A stretch of DNA of 64,000 bases from JAPLUA01 sp964625855 (GTDB lineage Bacteria > Verrucomicrobiota > Verrucomicrobiia > Limisphaerales > UBA8199). Position 1 is the stretch's first letter. The number at the start of each line of letters is the position of its first letter. The stretch lies in assembly GCA_964625855.1 (NCBI GenBank), contig CAZVFC010000037.1, positions 26,053 through 90,052 on the forward strand. Reading direction: 5' to 3'. This document shows positions 1 through 8,071 of this stretch, piece by piece. The notes below the pieces were generated by a model. The model was given only the letters and a program-made list of their open reading frames with translations, did not search any database and was not told where the DNA came from. A program made the position numbers and the translations under genes.

Positions 1-1809
1 GCCGGCGGTGATGTCGCCCTGGGCGCGTTCGAGGATTTCCTTCACTTTCCAGGTCAGGCCATCGGTCTTGTTGATGCCGCGGATTCGGGCATCGCAATAG
101 CGGGCGCGAAGAAGGCCGGCGAGCTGGCCGTAACCGTAGAGTCCTTCATCGTTCATTTCCACAACGCGGATGTGGTTGAAGCCGGAGAAGATGTTATCCA
201 GCCCTGGCGGCAGTGGATGCAGATACTTGATGTGCAGCGCGGAAACGCTGTCGCCGGCAGCTCGAGCGCGGTCCACGGCTTCACGGATGGGGCCTTGAGT
301 CGAACCCCAGCCCACCAACAGCACGTTGCCTTCAGGCGGTCCATAGACTTTGGGCGCGGGCAGAGTGGCCGCTAACGCCTGCAGCTTCTTGCGGCGCTTG
401 GCCGTCATCCGCATGTGCAGTTCCGGCGAGCCGGTGGGATGGCCGAATTCGTCATGCTCCAGCCCGCCCGCAATGGGATATTTGCCGCTCATGATCCGGG
501 TGCCCGGCACGACACGCGGCGTCACTCCGTCCGGCGAGGACAAGTCGTAGGGTTTGTAGTCGGCTACGGGCGCAAAGTCCGGGGAGATGTCCTGGCAAAG
601 TCTCTCGAGGTCCGGCGCGGCGAAGGCTTCAATGCGAGTGGCGATTGCCTGGTCGCTGAGCACAAAGACGGGCACGTTGTATTTGCGCGCCAGGTTTACC
701 GCTTCAATCGCCGTGTAGAAGCATTCCTCGACATCGGCGGGCGCGATCACAACCCGCGGGGCGTCGCCATGGCTGCCGAAAACGGCCAGGTTCAAATCGG
801 ATTGCTCGACCTGGGTGGGCAGCCCGGTGGAAGGGCCGCCGCGCTGGACATTGATCACCACCAGTGGTACCTCGGCCATAACGGCCCAGCCGAGCGATTC
901 CATCTTCAGGGAGATCCCCGGCCCGCTGGAGCCGGTGACGGCCACCCGCCCGGCAAAACTCGCGCCGTTGGCCATCGAAATGGCGGCGATCTCATCCTCG
1001 CACTGCACAAAGGTGCCGCCATACTTGGGCAGCTCCCGCCGCAGAATCTCCATCACGTCCGACCAGGGCGTAATGGGGTAGGCCGCGCCGAAGCGAACCC
1101 CGGCCGCGATGACGCCGTAAGCGAGGGCCTCGTTCCCGTTCATCACCACCTGGTGAGTGGCCTTTCGCTGGCTGTCAACAAACTTGAAGGTCTCCAGCAG
1201 GTTGCCGAGCGAGTAATTATAGCCGGCTTGGAAGGCGGCCAGGGCGTTGGTAAGAACGCTGGGATCTTTGCCGGTGAAACGTTCGCTGATCAGCGCTTCC
1301 AGCTTGGCGACATTCAAATCAAACATCCGGGCGACCAGGCCGAGCGCGAAAAGGTTCTTGCCCTTGTCCTTGGCTGTGCCCCCAATCGCCTCGATCGTCA
1401 GGCTCGAAATCGGAATGCCCACGTGATGATACGCCGGCTGCCATTCCTCCTTGGGCTCCACGTGGTCGGTATCATAAAGGACGATGCCGCCCTTCTTGAG
1501 CGAGTTGATGTGCTCTTCGTAGGAATGCTGGTAGAACGCGAGCAGCACGTCGGCCTCGTCCCCCGCGCTCAGCACCTCGCCCGACCCGATACGCACCTGG
1601 AAGATCGAGGGGCCGCCGGAAATGGTCGAGGGAATGGTCATGAAGGTCATGACCTCCTGCTCGCTGCGGCCGGCCAACCGGGCCAGGAAGCCGCCGATGG
1701 CCTGGATGCCATCCTGGGAATTGCCCGCAATGCGGATCACGGCTTCCGATACCCGCGAAACCTTGGGCTGACTCCCCTGCGTCGGGGAGGCTATCGTCGA
1801 GTCGCTCAT
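1..1809 (-). CDS. korA: 2-oxoacid:ferredoxin oxidoreductase, fused gamma/alpha subunit (partial)
   Basis: The frame is open from the ATG at 1809 to the left edge (603 codons in the window), so the C-terminus is missing. The protein would decarboxylate a 2-oxoacid, probably 2-oxoglutarate, with CoA and ferredoxin in the cytoplasm, together with a TPP-binding beta subunit expected beyond the left edge. The N-terminal part (about residues 18-200) matches the gamma domain, with NSQDGIQAIGGFLARLAGR near the start. From about residue 220 the pyrimidine-binding alpha domain follows (NGNEALAYG, AAYPITPWSD, TGSSGPGISLKMESLG, QRGGPSTGLPTQVEQSDL), then the transketolase C-like domain with LLVGWGSTQGPIREAV. 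Gamma-alpha fusion is usual for KorA-type enzymes. The substrate (2-oxoglutarate rather than pyruvate) is inferred from overall resemblance only. It is divergent from the cytochrome operon that follows. Confidence 0.9.
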   Translation of the reverse strand, partial: MSDSTIASPTQGSQPKVSRVSEAVIRIAGNSQDGIQAIGGFLARLAGRSEQEVMTFMTIPSTISGGPSIFQVRIGSGEVLSAGDEADVLLAFYQHSYEEHINSLKKGGIVLYDTDHVEPKEEWQPAYHHVGIPISSLTIEAIGGTAKDKGKNLFALGLVARMFDLNVAKLEALISERFTGKDPSVLTNALAAFQAGYNYSLGNLLETFKFVDSQRKATHQVVMNGNEALAYGVIAAGVRFGAAYPITPWSDVMEILRRELPKYGGTFVQCEDEIAAISMANGASFAGRVAVTGSSGPGISLKMESLGWAVMAEVPLVVINVQRGGPSTGLPTQVEQSDLNLAVFGSHGDAPRVVIAPADVEECFYTAIEAVNLARKYNVPVFVLSDQAIATRIEAFAAPDLERLCQDISPDFAPVADYKPYDLSSPDGVTPRVVPGTRIMSGKYPIAGGLEHDEFGHPTGSPELHMRMTAKRRKKLQALAATLPAPKVYGPPEGNVLLVGWGSTQGPIREAVDRARAAGDSVSALHIKYLHPLPPGLDNIFSGFNHIRVVEMNDEGLYGYGQLAGLLRARYCDARIRGINKTDGLTWKVKEILERAQGDITAG

Positions 1810-2006
1810 AAAATCACTTAATCTAGAATCTGACAGCACTTACAGGGTTAGACAACTGAAAAGGAATCAGTCTCAATAACTGTTGCTATAAAACACTATC
1901 ATTGCAGTCCGGCGTGTCAAACCCCAAAGGAGGATTCTCTTCTGCTGCCTGCTTGCACTCGGCCATGATTGTGAGATACGGTTGGGTGTCAACGCTCTTA
2001 TCAAAT

Positions 2007-2291
2007 ATGAAAACCGCCTACGAACTTGCGATGGAACGGCTGAGCAAGACCACACCGATCGTCACGCTGACCGCCGAGCAGAAGGCGGCAATCGCCGACC
2101 TCGAGTCCCGGTGCGCCGCCAAAATCGCGGAGCGGGAACTGCTGCTCAAGGGCGAAATCGCTAAAGCGGCGGAGAAGGGCGACGCCGAGGCGCTGGTGCA
2201 ATTGGAAAAGCAGTTGCTGAGCGACCGGAAATCGCTGCGGGCGGAATTCGAGGAGCGGAAAGAGAAAGTGCGTCAGGGTCCCGGCAAGTGA
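2007..2291 (+). CDS. small hypothetical protein, alpha-helical
   Basis: This is a 94-residue reading frame beginning MKTAYELAMERLSK. The sequence is dominated by Lys, Glu and Ala and looks like one long helix or coiled coil (about residues 22-85), with LTAEQKAAIADLESRCAAKI in the middle. There is no signal peptide or membrane segment. An in-frame extension back to 1902 exists, but its translation is unlike a protein start; the ATG at 2007 begins the compositionally consistent part. I do not recognise a family. It lies alone between korA (divergent) and the cytochrome operon. Confidence 0.6.
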   Translation: MKTAYELAMERLSKTTPIVTLTAEQKAAIADLESRCAAKIAERELLLKGEIAKAAEKGDAEALVQLEKQLLSDRKSLRAEFEERKEKVRQGPGK

Positions 2292-2340
2292 TGGGTTCAA
2301 CCAGGCCCCTGAATCAGCGCCGTGCGACCTTTGTTCAGGT

Positions 2341-2358
2341 ATTTGACTTGAGTCAAAT
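2341..2358. promoter_or_regulatory. FNR/CRP-type operator palindrome upstream of the cytochrome operon
   Basis: ATTTGAC-TTGA-GTCAAAT is a perfect inverted repeat with 7-bp arms and a 4-bp centre. It matches the TTGAy-N4-rTCAA layout used by FNR, DNR/NnrR and related CRP-family regulators. The centre is about 100 bp before the first gene of the operon at 2451. If used as a class II site (centre at -41.5), transcription would start near 2391, leaving a roughly 60-nt leader. Which regulator binds cannot be read from the site. Confidence 0.6.
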
Positions 2359-2450
2359 GGCTTGTTGGTGATCTGCTCTAGTCTGTTGGTGCAAGCGCAA
2401 CCGCGTTGAATCGCGGGACAGCTCCCGGGTTGCGCTTCCGATAAACTGGA

Positions 2451-3275
2451 ATGGCGTTATCTCACAGCCAAGTTGTGCGGACAGCCGCGGCGATCGCCCT
2501 GGGTGCATCAGCCGCAGTGGTCTGGCATGTATGTGCGGCGGGCGAGCCCTCCCCGGCGACCGCTGCCGTGCCGCCGAATTTGCCGGTGGTGGCCCGCCCG
2601 CCCGCTGAGCAACCGCCGACCGGCCTCCCTTCGGACACGCATCTGGATAAGACGCCGCCACGCCGCACGGTCGGCCTGGACCTCGTCAGGAACGGCTGGA
2701 CCTATAACTGCATGGAATGCCACAAGCTCTTTCCCGCCAAGTGGCACTACGACCGGCCGCTCAACGAGCACAAGCACATCGTGCTCGACCACGGCAACAA
2801 CCGTTACTGCCTCAACTGCCATCATCCGGCGAACCGCAATGCATTCGTGGACTATGACGGCGGGGAGATCGCCCAGGCCGACGTCGTGCAGCTTTGCGCC
2901 AAGTGCCACGGGCCGATCTACCGCGACTGGCAGGCGGGCGTGCATGGCCGGGCGAACGGCTTTTGGAATGCCGAGTTGGGTGGCAAGACCCGGCTACGCT
3001 GCATCCAATGCCACGACCCGCACAGCCCGAAGTTCAAGCCAATGAAGCCGCTGCCGCCCCTGCAATACCCGCCGCGCGCGCCCCACCCGCCCACCACCCG
3101 TGCCAGCGAGGGGGGCGCAAGGTTGGCGCCTGTAGAGCGGGAGGTCGGCGTGGCTATGGCGGGGGACCCGCGTGGGTACCTGGATTCTTCCTGTATTTCT
3201 CCTGTATTGTTCCTGTATTTGTCCTGTAGTTCCGGGCGTTTTTGCGCGCCTAACGGGGCATCCATCCGGCCATGA
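2451..3275 (+). CDS. tetrahaem c-type cytochrome, exported
   Basis: The protein has an N-terminal hydrophobic stretch (about residues 8-28), a Pro/Ala-rich linker, and four CxxCH haem sites: CMECH at 87, CLNCH at 120, CAKCH at 149 and CIQCH at 184. It should be a periplasmic electron carrier, anchored or released after signal cleavage, passing electrons between the NrfCD-like module and the octahaem enzyme. The recognisable cytochrome ends near residue 200. The remaining ~75 residues are Pro/Arg-rich and then encoded by an 11-bp tandem array (3190-3233), so this tail is probably not ancestral. The stop overlaps the next start as ATGA. The family is not NrfH by sequence as far as I can see; it resembles generic Doubled-CxxCH/cytochrome c3-like proteins of Fe-S/NrfD complexes. 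Confidence 0.85.
   Translation: MALSHSQVVRTAAAIALGASAAVVWHVCAAGEPSPATAAVPPNLPVVARPPAEQPPTGLPSDTHLDKTPPRRTVGLDLVRNGWTYNCMECHKLFPAKWHYDRPLNEHKHIVLDHGNNRYCLNCHHPANRNAFVDYDGGEIAQADVVQLCAKCHGPIYRDWQAGVHGRANGFWNAELGGKTRLRCIQCHDPHSPKFKPMKPLPPLQYPPRAPHPPTTRASEGGARLAPVEREVGVAMAGDPRGYLDSSCISPVLFLYLSCSSGRFCAPNGASIRP
3190..3233. repeat. 11-bp tandem array, 4 units (CCTGTA core)
   Basis: CCTGTA recurs at 3190, 3201, 3212 and 3223, an exact 11-bp period; units are CCTGTATTTCT, CCTGTATTGTT, CCTGTATTTGT and CCTGTAGTTCC. It lies in the 3' end of the tetrahaem cytochrome gene and is translated as part of its tail. Confidence 0.8.
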
Positions 3276-4246
3276 GTCACGACCCGCAAAACGAAGTCAG
3301 CCCCCAGACCCTCGAACGGGTTTACCAGCCGGTGACGCGCCGCACGTTCCTGAAAGGCACCGCGGCGGCGATGGCAGGCCTGGCCGGGCTGGTGGTTGCG
3401 CTCAAGCCCTTGCTCGCCCTGGAACGCGGAGAACTTACGCTCGACGACCTGCTCCAGAGGCATTACCGCGAACTCAAGCCGGCCGACCTGCAGCGCATCC
3501 TTAAGGCACTGGAAGACAAGTGCGAGAAGGAGCGCGGCGTGCGCCCGGCCATTCGCGATCTCAAGCCGCTCACGGGCGTTGAATTCGGTTACGCACTCAA
3601 TCTGACACGCTGCATCGGCTGCCGCAAATGTGCCCACGCCTGCTTGAAAGAGAACAACCAGTCCCGCGATTCGGCCGACGACATCGAGATGTCCTACATC
3701 CGCGTGCTGGAGCTGAACAAGGGCGCCATTAACCTGGAGACCTCTACGCCTTACTACGACCCCGAGACGGTGCCGCAGAAGGACAAGTATTACATGCCGG
3801 TGCAATGCCACCAATGCCGGCAACCACCGTGCACCAAGGTCTGTCCGGTGCAGGCGACCTGGCAGGAGCCGGACGGTGTGATTGTGGTTGACTACAACTG
3901 GTGCATCGGGTGCCGTTATTGCATGGCCGCCTGCCCCTATGATGCGCGCCGGTTCAACTACAAGAAGCCCACGATTCCGCAGGCGGAGATTAACCCGGAT
4001 CAAGGCTATCTGAGCAACCGCATCCGGCCCAAGGGCGTGGTGGAGAAATGCACCTTCTGCCTGCAGCGCACGCGCACCGGCAAGTATCCGGCCTGTCTGG
4101 AAGTCTGCCCGACCGGGGCGCGCCTATTTGGCAACCTGCTCGACCCGAACAGCGAGATCAGCTACGTGCTCAACAACAAGCGGGTTTACATCCTCAAGGA
4201 GGACGTCGGCACGCTGCCGCGCTTCTATTACTTCTTCGACAAATGA
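3272..4246 (+). CDS. NrfC-like 4x[4Fe-4S] ferredoxin-type subunit, TAT-exported
   Basis: This is the electron-transfer subunit of a membrane quinone oxidoreductase module, probably on the periplasmic face. It begins with a twin-arginine leader (TRRTFLKG at about residues 22-29, followed by a hydrophobic Ala/Gly stretch). Four cysteine clusters follow: CIGCRKCAHAC, CHQCRQPPCTKVCPV, CIGCRYCMAACPYDARR, and CTFC with CLEVCPTGA. This is the usual pattern of NrfC/DmsB/PhsB-type proteins. The gene overlaps the cytochrome gene before it and the NrfD-like gene after it by 4 bp each, so the three products are likely made in fixed proportion. Its partner terminal enzyme is not a molybdopterin protein, as is common, but the octahaem cytochrome downstream. 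Confidence 0.92.
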   Translation: MSHDPQNEVSPQTLERVYQPVTRRTFLKGTAAAMAGLAGLVVALKPLLALERGELTLDDLLQRHYRELKPADLQRILKALEDKCEKERGVRPAIRDLKPLTGVEFGYALNLTRCIGCRKCAHACLKENNQSRDSADDIEMSYIRVLELNKGAINLETSTPYYDPETVPQKDKYYMPVQCHQCRQPPCTKVCPVQATWQEPDGVIVVDYNWCIGCRYCMAACPYDARRFNYKKPTIPQAEINPDQGYLSNRIRPKGVVEKCTFCLQRTRTGKYPACLEVCPTGARLFGNLLDPNSEISYVLNNKRVYILKEDVGTLPRFYYFFDK

Positions 4247-5487
4247 AGGACTACCTCACCTTCCTGTTTCGGGTCTGGCGGGTCTCTTTCCAGGGGAGCG
4301 CGAAGTTTTATGCGTGGATGACCCTGCTGACGGTGGTGGCGCTCGTCGGCCTGAACGCCTGGGCGCGGCAGTTCGTCGCGGGCCTGGAAACCACCGGCAT
4401 GACCAACCAGGTGAGCTGGGGGGCCTACATCGCGAACTTCACCTTCCTTGTCGGCGTCGCCGCGGCGGCGGTGATGCTGGTCATCCCCGCCTACATCTAC
4501 AAGAAGGAGTTCATGCATGAGGTCGTGCTGTTCGGCGAGCTCATGGCCATCGCGGTGATCGTGATGTGCCTGCTGTTCGTAACCGTGGACCTGGGGCATC
4601 CCGAACGCTTCCATCACATGATCCCGCCGTTCGGCATCTTTAACTGGCCCGGCTCGATCCTGTCCTGGGACGTGATCGTGCTGAACGGCTACCTGTTGTT
4701 GAACCTCCACATCGCAGGCTACCTGCTCTACTGCCGTTACCGGCAACAGAAGCCGGCAAAGCTGTTCTACATCCCGTTTGTATTCATCTCCATCGCCTGG
4801 GCGGTGAGCATTCATACGGTCACGGCGTTTCTTTACGTCGGGCTGGCGGGCAGGGGCTACTGGCATCATCCGCTGGTGCCCTCGCGGTTCCTGGCGTCGG
4901 CCTTCGTGGCCGGGCCGGGCCTGATGATTCTCACCTTTCAGATCATCCGCCGCGTGACGCGCTACTACATTGGCGACCAGCCCATCTTCACGCTGCGCAT
5001 GATCATGACCGTGGCGATGATCATCAACATGTTCCTGCTCGGCAGCGAGCTGTTCACGGAGTTTTACTCGCCCACGATGCACGCCGCCGCCGCGCAATAC
5101 CTCTACTTCGGCCTGCACGGTCATGACGGCCTGGTGCCATGGATCTGGACGGCCATCGCGCTCGACTTTGTCGGCCTGATCCTGCTCATCACGCCGCTCA
5201 GCCGGAGGATCGGCTGGCTGAACATCGCTTGCGTCGCCTGCTTCATTGGCGTCTGGATCGAAAAAGGCATGGGCTTGATCATTCCCGGTTTCGTCCCGTC
5301 CCCCCTTGGCCAGGTAGTCGAATATTTGCCCACGCTCAACGAGACACTCGTGTGCCTCGGTATATGGGCGTTCGGCGCGCTGCTCTTTTCCTGGATGGTG
5401 CGCGTCGCCATCCCGATTATGAACGGGAGCCTGCGCGCCCACCCTGAGCTCAACTCCGCAGTCAAACCATCCGCAAACACATTATGA
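4243..5487 (+). CDS. NrfD/PsrC-like membrane quinone-interacting subunit
   Basis: This is a 414-residue polytopic membrane protein (roughly ten hydrophobic segments) of the NrfD/PsrC family, which exchanges electrons between the quinone pool and an Fe-S partner. The start is the ATG at 4243, overlapping the ferredoxin gene stop as ATGA; an in-frame extension back to 4048 would overlap the ferredoxin gene and is rejected. Family-like features include the early segment FLVGVAAAAVMLVIPAYIY and an acidic/His-containing loop (VDLGHPERFHHM, PFGIFNWPGSILSWDV). The next gene starts inside its stop codon (ATGA at 5484). NrfD proteins do not by themselves reveal direction; with the octahaem enzyme the module could feed quinol electrons to a reductase or return electrons from an oxidation. 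Confidence 0.92.
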   Translation: MKDYLTFLFRVWRVSFQGSAKFYAWMTLLTVVALVGLNAWARQFVAGLETTGMTNQVSWGAYIANFTFLVGVAAAAVMLVIPAYIYKKEFMHEVVLFGELMAIAVIVMCLLFVTVDLGHPERFHHMIPPFGIFNWPGSILSWDVIVLNGYLLLNLHIAGYLLYCRYRQQKPAKLFYIPFVFISIAWAVSIHTVTAFLYVGLAGRGYWHHPLVPSRFLASAFVAGPGLMILTFQIIRRVTRYYIGDQPIFTLRMIMTVAMIINMFLLGSELFTEFYSPTMHAAAAQYLYFGLHGHDGLVPWIWTAIALDFVGLILLITPLSRRIGWLNIACVACFIGVWIEKGMGLIIPGFVPSPLGQVVEYLPTLNETLVCLGIWAFGALLFSWMVRVAIPIMNGSLRAHPELNSAVKPSANTL

Positions 5488-6929
5488 ACACCCGCATCTC
5501 AATCCTCAGTCTTGTCGCCCTCGCGCTGCTGACCGCGCCAGTACCCGGCCGCGCTGGGTTCACGCTCCCGCAAATGTCGTCCCAAAGCAAAGCTTGCGCG
5601 GAGTGCCACAAGAAGGAGAGCGCCGCGCTTTATGCCCAGTGGGGCGCCAGCAAGCATTACCGCGGCAACATCGGCTGTTACGAATGCCACATGGCGGTCA
5701 CCAACGAGCCCGACGCCTTCGAGCATTACGGCCAGACGATTTCGGCCATCGTCACGCCGAAAGACTGCGGCCGCTGCCACGAACACGAGGTGGCCGAGTT
5801 CAATGCCTCCCACCACGCCAAGGCCGCGCGGATACTCGGCTCGCTGGACAACGTGCTGGCGGAAGTGGTCGAGGGCAACCGCGGTTTCAAGACTTCCGGT
5901 TTTCCGGGCGGCGTTTCGGCCGCCGCGGTCAATGGCTGCTGGCAATGCCACGGCGTCGAAGTCAAAATCGCGGCCAACGGGAAGCCCGACCCCGCCGTCT
6001 GGCCAAATACCGGCATTGGGCGCATCAACCCCGACGGCAGCGAAGGCTCCTGTGCCGCCTGCCATTCGCGCCATGAATTCTCCGCCGCCCAGGCCCGCAC
6101 TCCCGACACCTGCGGCAAGTGCCACATGGGTCCCGATCACCCGCAGATTGAGATCTACAACGAGTCCAAGCACGGCATCGCCTACCATGCCAACGTGGAC
6201 AAGATGAACCTCGCCAACGCCAAGTGGATCGTGGGCGAGGATTACTCCGCCGCGCCCACGTGCGCCACCTGCCACATGAGCGCTACGAAGAACCAGGCTG
6301 TTACCCACGATGTCGGCATGCGCATCTCGTGGAACAACCGCCCGGAGATTTCGATCCGCCCGGAGGTCTCCGACGCCAAGCTCGGCCTGGCGGGCAAGGA
6401 TGTCCCCTGGCAGACGCGCCGCACCAACATGGTGGACGTCTGCTTCAACTGCCACAACCAGCACTTCGTGGATTCCTTCTACCAGCAATACGACGCCCTC
6501 ATTGAGCTGTATCATGACAAGTTCGCCAAACCCGGTCTGGCGCTGTATCAGGCGGCTCAGCCATTGCTGAAACCCGCCCAGTTCAGCAACCCGGTGGACT
6601 TCACCTGGTATGAGATCTGGCATCACGAGGGCCGCCGCGCCCGCCATGGCGTCTCGATGATGGGCCCCGATTACACCCACTGGCACGGCACCTACGAAGT
6701 CGCCAAGCACTTCTACTCGAAATACGTCCCCGAGCTTGAGGAACTGGCCGAAAAGAATGCGGACTCGAAGGACCCGGCGAAAAAGGAAGCTGCCGCGAAG
6801 CTCCGCAAACTGCTGGAAGACACGCTGAATAACCCGAATCACCAGTGGTACAACAACCGCATGGACCCGGCCGAGAAAGCCCGGCGGGACCAGGAGCGCA
6901 AGGAGTTCCAGAAGCGCTACGCAAAATGA
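5484..6929 (+). CDS. octahaem cytochrome c, hydroxylamine oxidoreductase (HAO) family
   Basis: A signal peptide (residues 1-24) is followed by exactly eight CxxCH sites: 38, 65, 95, 152, 190, 210, 260 and 320. The C-terminal region has the block YEIWHHEGRRARHG and MMGPDYTHWHGTYEV (about 376-405), characteristic of the HAO family and placed after the last haem. HAO-family enzymes oxidise hydroxylamine (ammonia oxidisers), act on hydrazine (anammox), or reduce nitrite towards ammonium (epsilonproteobacterial type). Which applies here depends on the tyrosine that cross-links the catalytic haem; candidates are Y376, Y397 and Y404, but I cannot align them. The genetic coupling to NrfC/NrfD-like subunits favours a quinol-linked reductase; that is inference. 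Length (481) is a little shorter than nitrifier HAO. It is not the pentahaem NrfA. Confidence 0.9.
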   Translation: MNTRISILSLVALALLTAPVPGRAGFTLPQMSSQSKACAECHKKESAALYAQWGASKHYRGNIGCYECHMAVTNEPDAFEHYGQTISAIVTPKDCGRCHEHEVAEFNASHHAKAARILGSLDNVLAEVVEGNRGFKTSGFPGGVSAAAVNGCWQCHGVEVKIAANGKPDPAVWPNTGIGRINPDGSEGSCAACHSRHEFSAAQARTPDTCGKCHMGPDHPQIEIYNESKHGIAYHANVDKMNLANAKWIVGEDYSAAPTCATCHMSATKNQAVTHDVGMRISWNNRPEISIRPEVSDAKLGLAGKDVPWQTRRTNMVDVCFNCHNQHFVDSFYQQYDALIELYHDKFAKPGLALYQAAQPLLKPAQFSNPVDFTWYEIWHHEGRRARHGVSMMGPDYTHWHGTYEVAKHFYSKYVPELEELAEKNADSKDPAKKEAAAKLRKLLEDTLNNPNHQWYNNRMDPAEKARRDQERKEFQKRYAK

Positions 6930-7053
6930 CCGGGGCACAGCTCAAGCGCGGCGGCGACTCGAGTCCAATCCGATGGGGCGTGTGGACGCTTCGCCTAGGC
7001 GTCCGTTCATGCACGCGAGCGGACATTTCGGCGAAACGTCCCTACCGCTCCGA

Positions 7054-7578
7054 ATGAGCGCGAGCAACAATCCCGTGACCGATCTCCGTCGGCTCTCGGC
7101 CAGCGAGCTGGGCAGGCTCGGGGAAGACAGCTTACGCGAGCATATCGCCGCGCAAGCCGTCGTGGCGCATCACAAGCACGCGCCGCTTGCCTTCGCCGGC
7201 CTGGGCGCGTTGTTGTCCGACCCTGAATGCCTCCGTTACCCGACACGGCTGGTCTTTGAGTTTGGTGAAATGGCCGGGCACCAGTTTGCCGAGCCCGGCC
7301 CGGACCTCCGCAATCCCGAGCAGGATGGCCGAGTGCTCTATCTCCGCCCGTTGTTACGTGACCGCCCCGACCTCGCGCTGCTCGCGGTTGCCTACATGAT
7401 CCCGGTGATCAATTACGGCGACATCGTCACCGACGAACACTGTGTCCGCTACGGCGCAATACTGCTCGGGATGATGGAGGCGGAGTTCTATGACTCGGTC
7501 TGTCGCATGGCCGATTACGTAGGCGCGGAAGTGCAACCAGCCACGCAAGGTCAGCCACCGGTGCGGCCCGCCTCGTAG
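7054..7578 (+). CDS. conserved-looking hypothetical protein downstream of the octahaem gene
   Basis: The frame encodes 174 residues from the ATG at 7054 (MSASNNPVTDLRRLS); longer in-frame starts run back through a hairpin-bearing spacer (6973 on) and give unlikely N-termini. There is no signal peptide, haem site or membrane segment. Mid-protein segments such as PTRLVFEFGEMAGHQFAEPG and the C-terminal half (DRPDLALLAVAYMIPVINYG) look like a folded, soluble domain. I do not recognise the family. It is 124 bp downstream of the octahaem gene on the same strand and could be an accessory protein of the same transcript. Confidence 0.65.
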   Translation: MSASNNPVTDLRRLSASELGRLGEDSLREHIAAQAVVAHHKHAPLAFAGLGALLSDPECLRYPTRLVFEFGEMAGHQFAEPGPDLRNPEQDGRVLYLRPLLRDRPDLALLAVAYMIPVINYGDIVTDEHCVRYGAILLGMMEAEFYDSVCRMADYVGAEVQPATQGQPPVRPAS

Positions 7579-7684
7579 GGCCCCGGCCTGGAGGCGGCAG
7601 GGGCAAATCCGCCTGCTATTGTGGGTTCATCCGCAAGGTTGATGCGTGGTTTGGGGGCATGCGCGATGCATCCCGCCCCACTCT

Positions 7685-8071
7685 TCACACCTTCCCCACA
7701 TGTTTCTCGATACAGGTGACCAGGTCTTCCAGCTTCACCGGCTTCGCCAGGTATTCGCAGCCGCCGATGGTGCCGCCGGTGGGGGCGGTTTCTTCCTGCT
7801 CGATGATGGCCGTGAGGAACACCACGGGAATCTTCTGTAACGCCTTGTCCTCTTTGAGCCGGGCCGCGACCTCGCCGCCGTCCACGCCGGGCATCATTAC
7901 ATCGAGCAGGATAAAGTCCGGGTGAAACTCGCGCGCGGCCGCCACCGCCGCGTTTCCGGAGTTCTCTGTCCGCACTTCGTATCTGCCGGTGCTCTCGAGG
8001 TTCCGCTTCAGCATCCGGGTAAGGCCGGCCTCATCGTCCACCACCAGGATCTTCTTCTTCACAGTCGTCAT
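7685..8071 (-). CDS. single-domain response regulator (CheY-like)
   Basis: A 128-residue receiver domain with no output domain. The acidic pocket is D12-D13, the phosphoacceptor is D57 (FILLDVMMPGVDG), the switch Thr is T87 (VVFLTA) and the conserved Lys is K110 (YLAKPV). It is the second gene of a two-gene operon: its start overlaps the kinase stop by 4 bp (8068-8071), so it is the likely phosphorylation target of that kinase. Output must be through protein-protein contact. Target genes are not evident; the polysaccharide export genes are the nearest divergent neighbours. Confidence 0.95.
   Translation of the reverse strand: MTTVKKKILVVDDEAGLTRMLKRNLESTGRYEVRTENSGNAAVAAAREFHPDFILLDVMMPGVDGGEVAARLKEDKALQKIPVVFLTAIIEQEETAPTGGTIGGCEYLAKPVKLEDLVTCIEKHVGKV

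Noticed and set aside
415..1821. Long plus-strand open frame opposite korA
   Set aside because: It is antisense to a clear oxidoreductase on the minus strand, its composition follows reversed GC-rich codons, and no domain is visible.
5484..6929. Pentahaem nitrite reductase NrfA
   Set aside because: Eight CxxCH sites and no CxxCK; the C-terminal block is of the HAO family.
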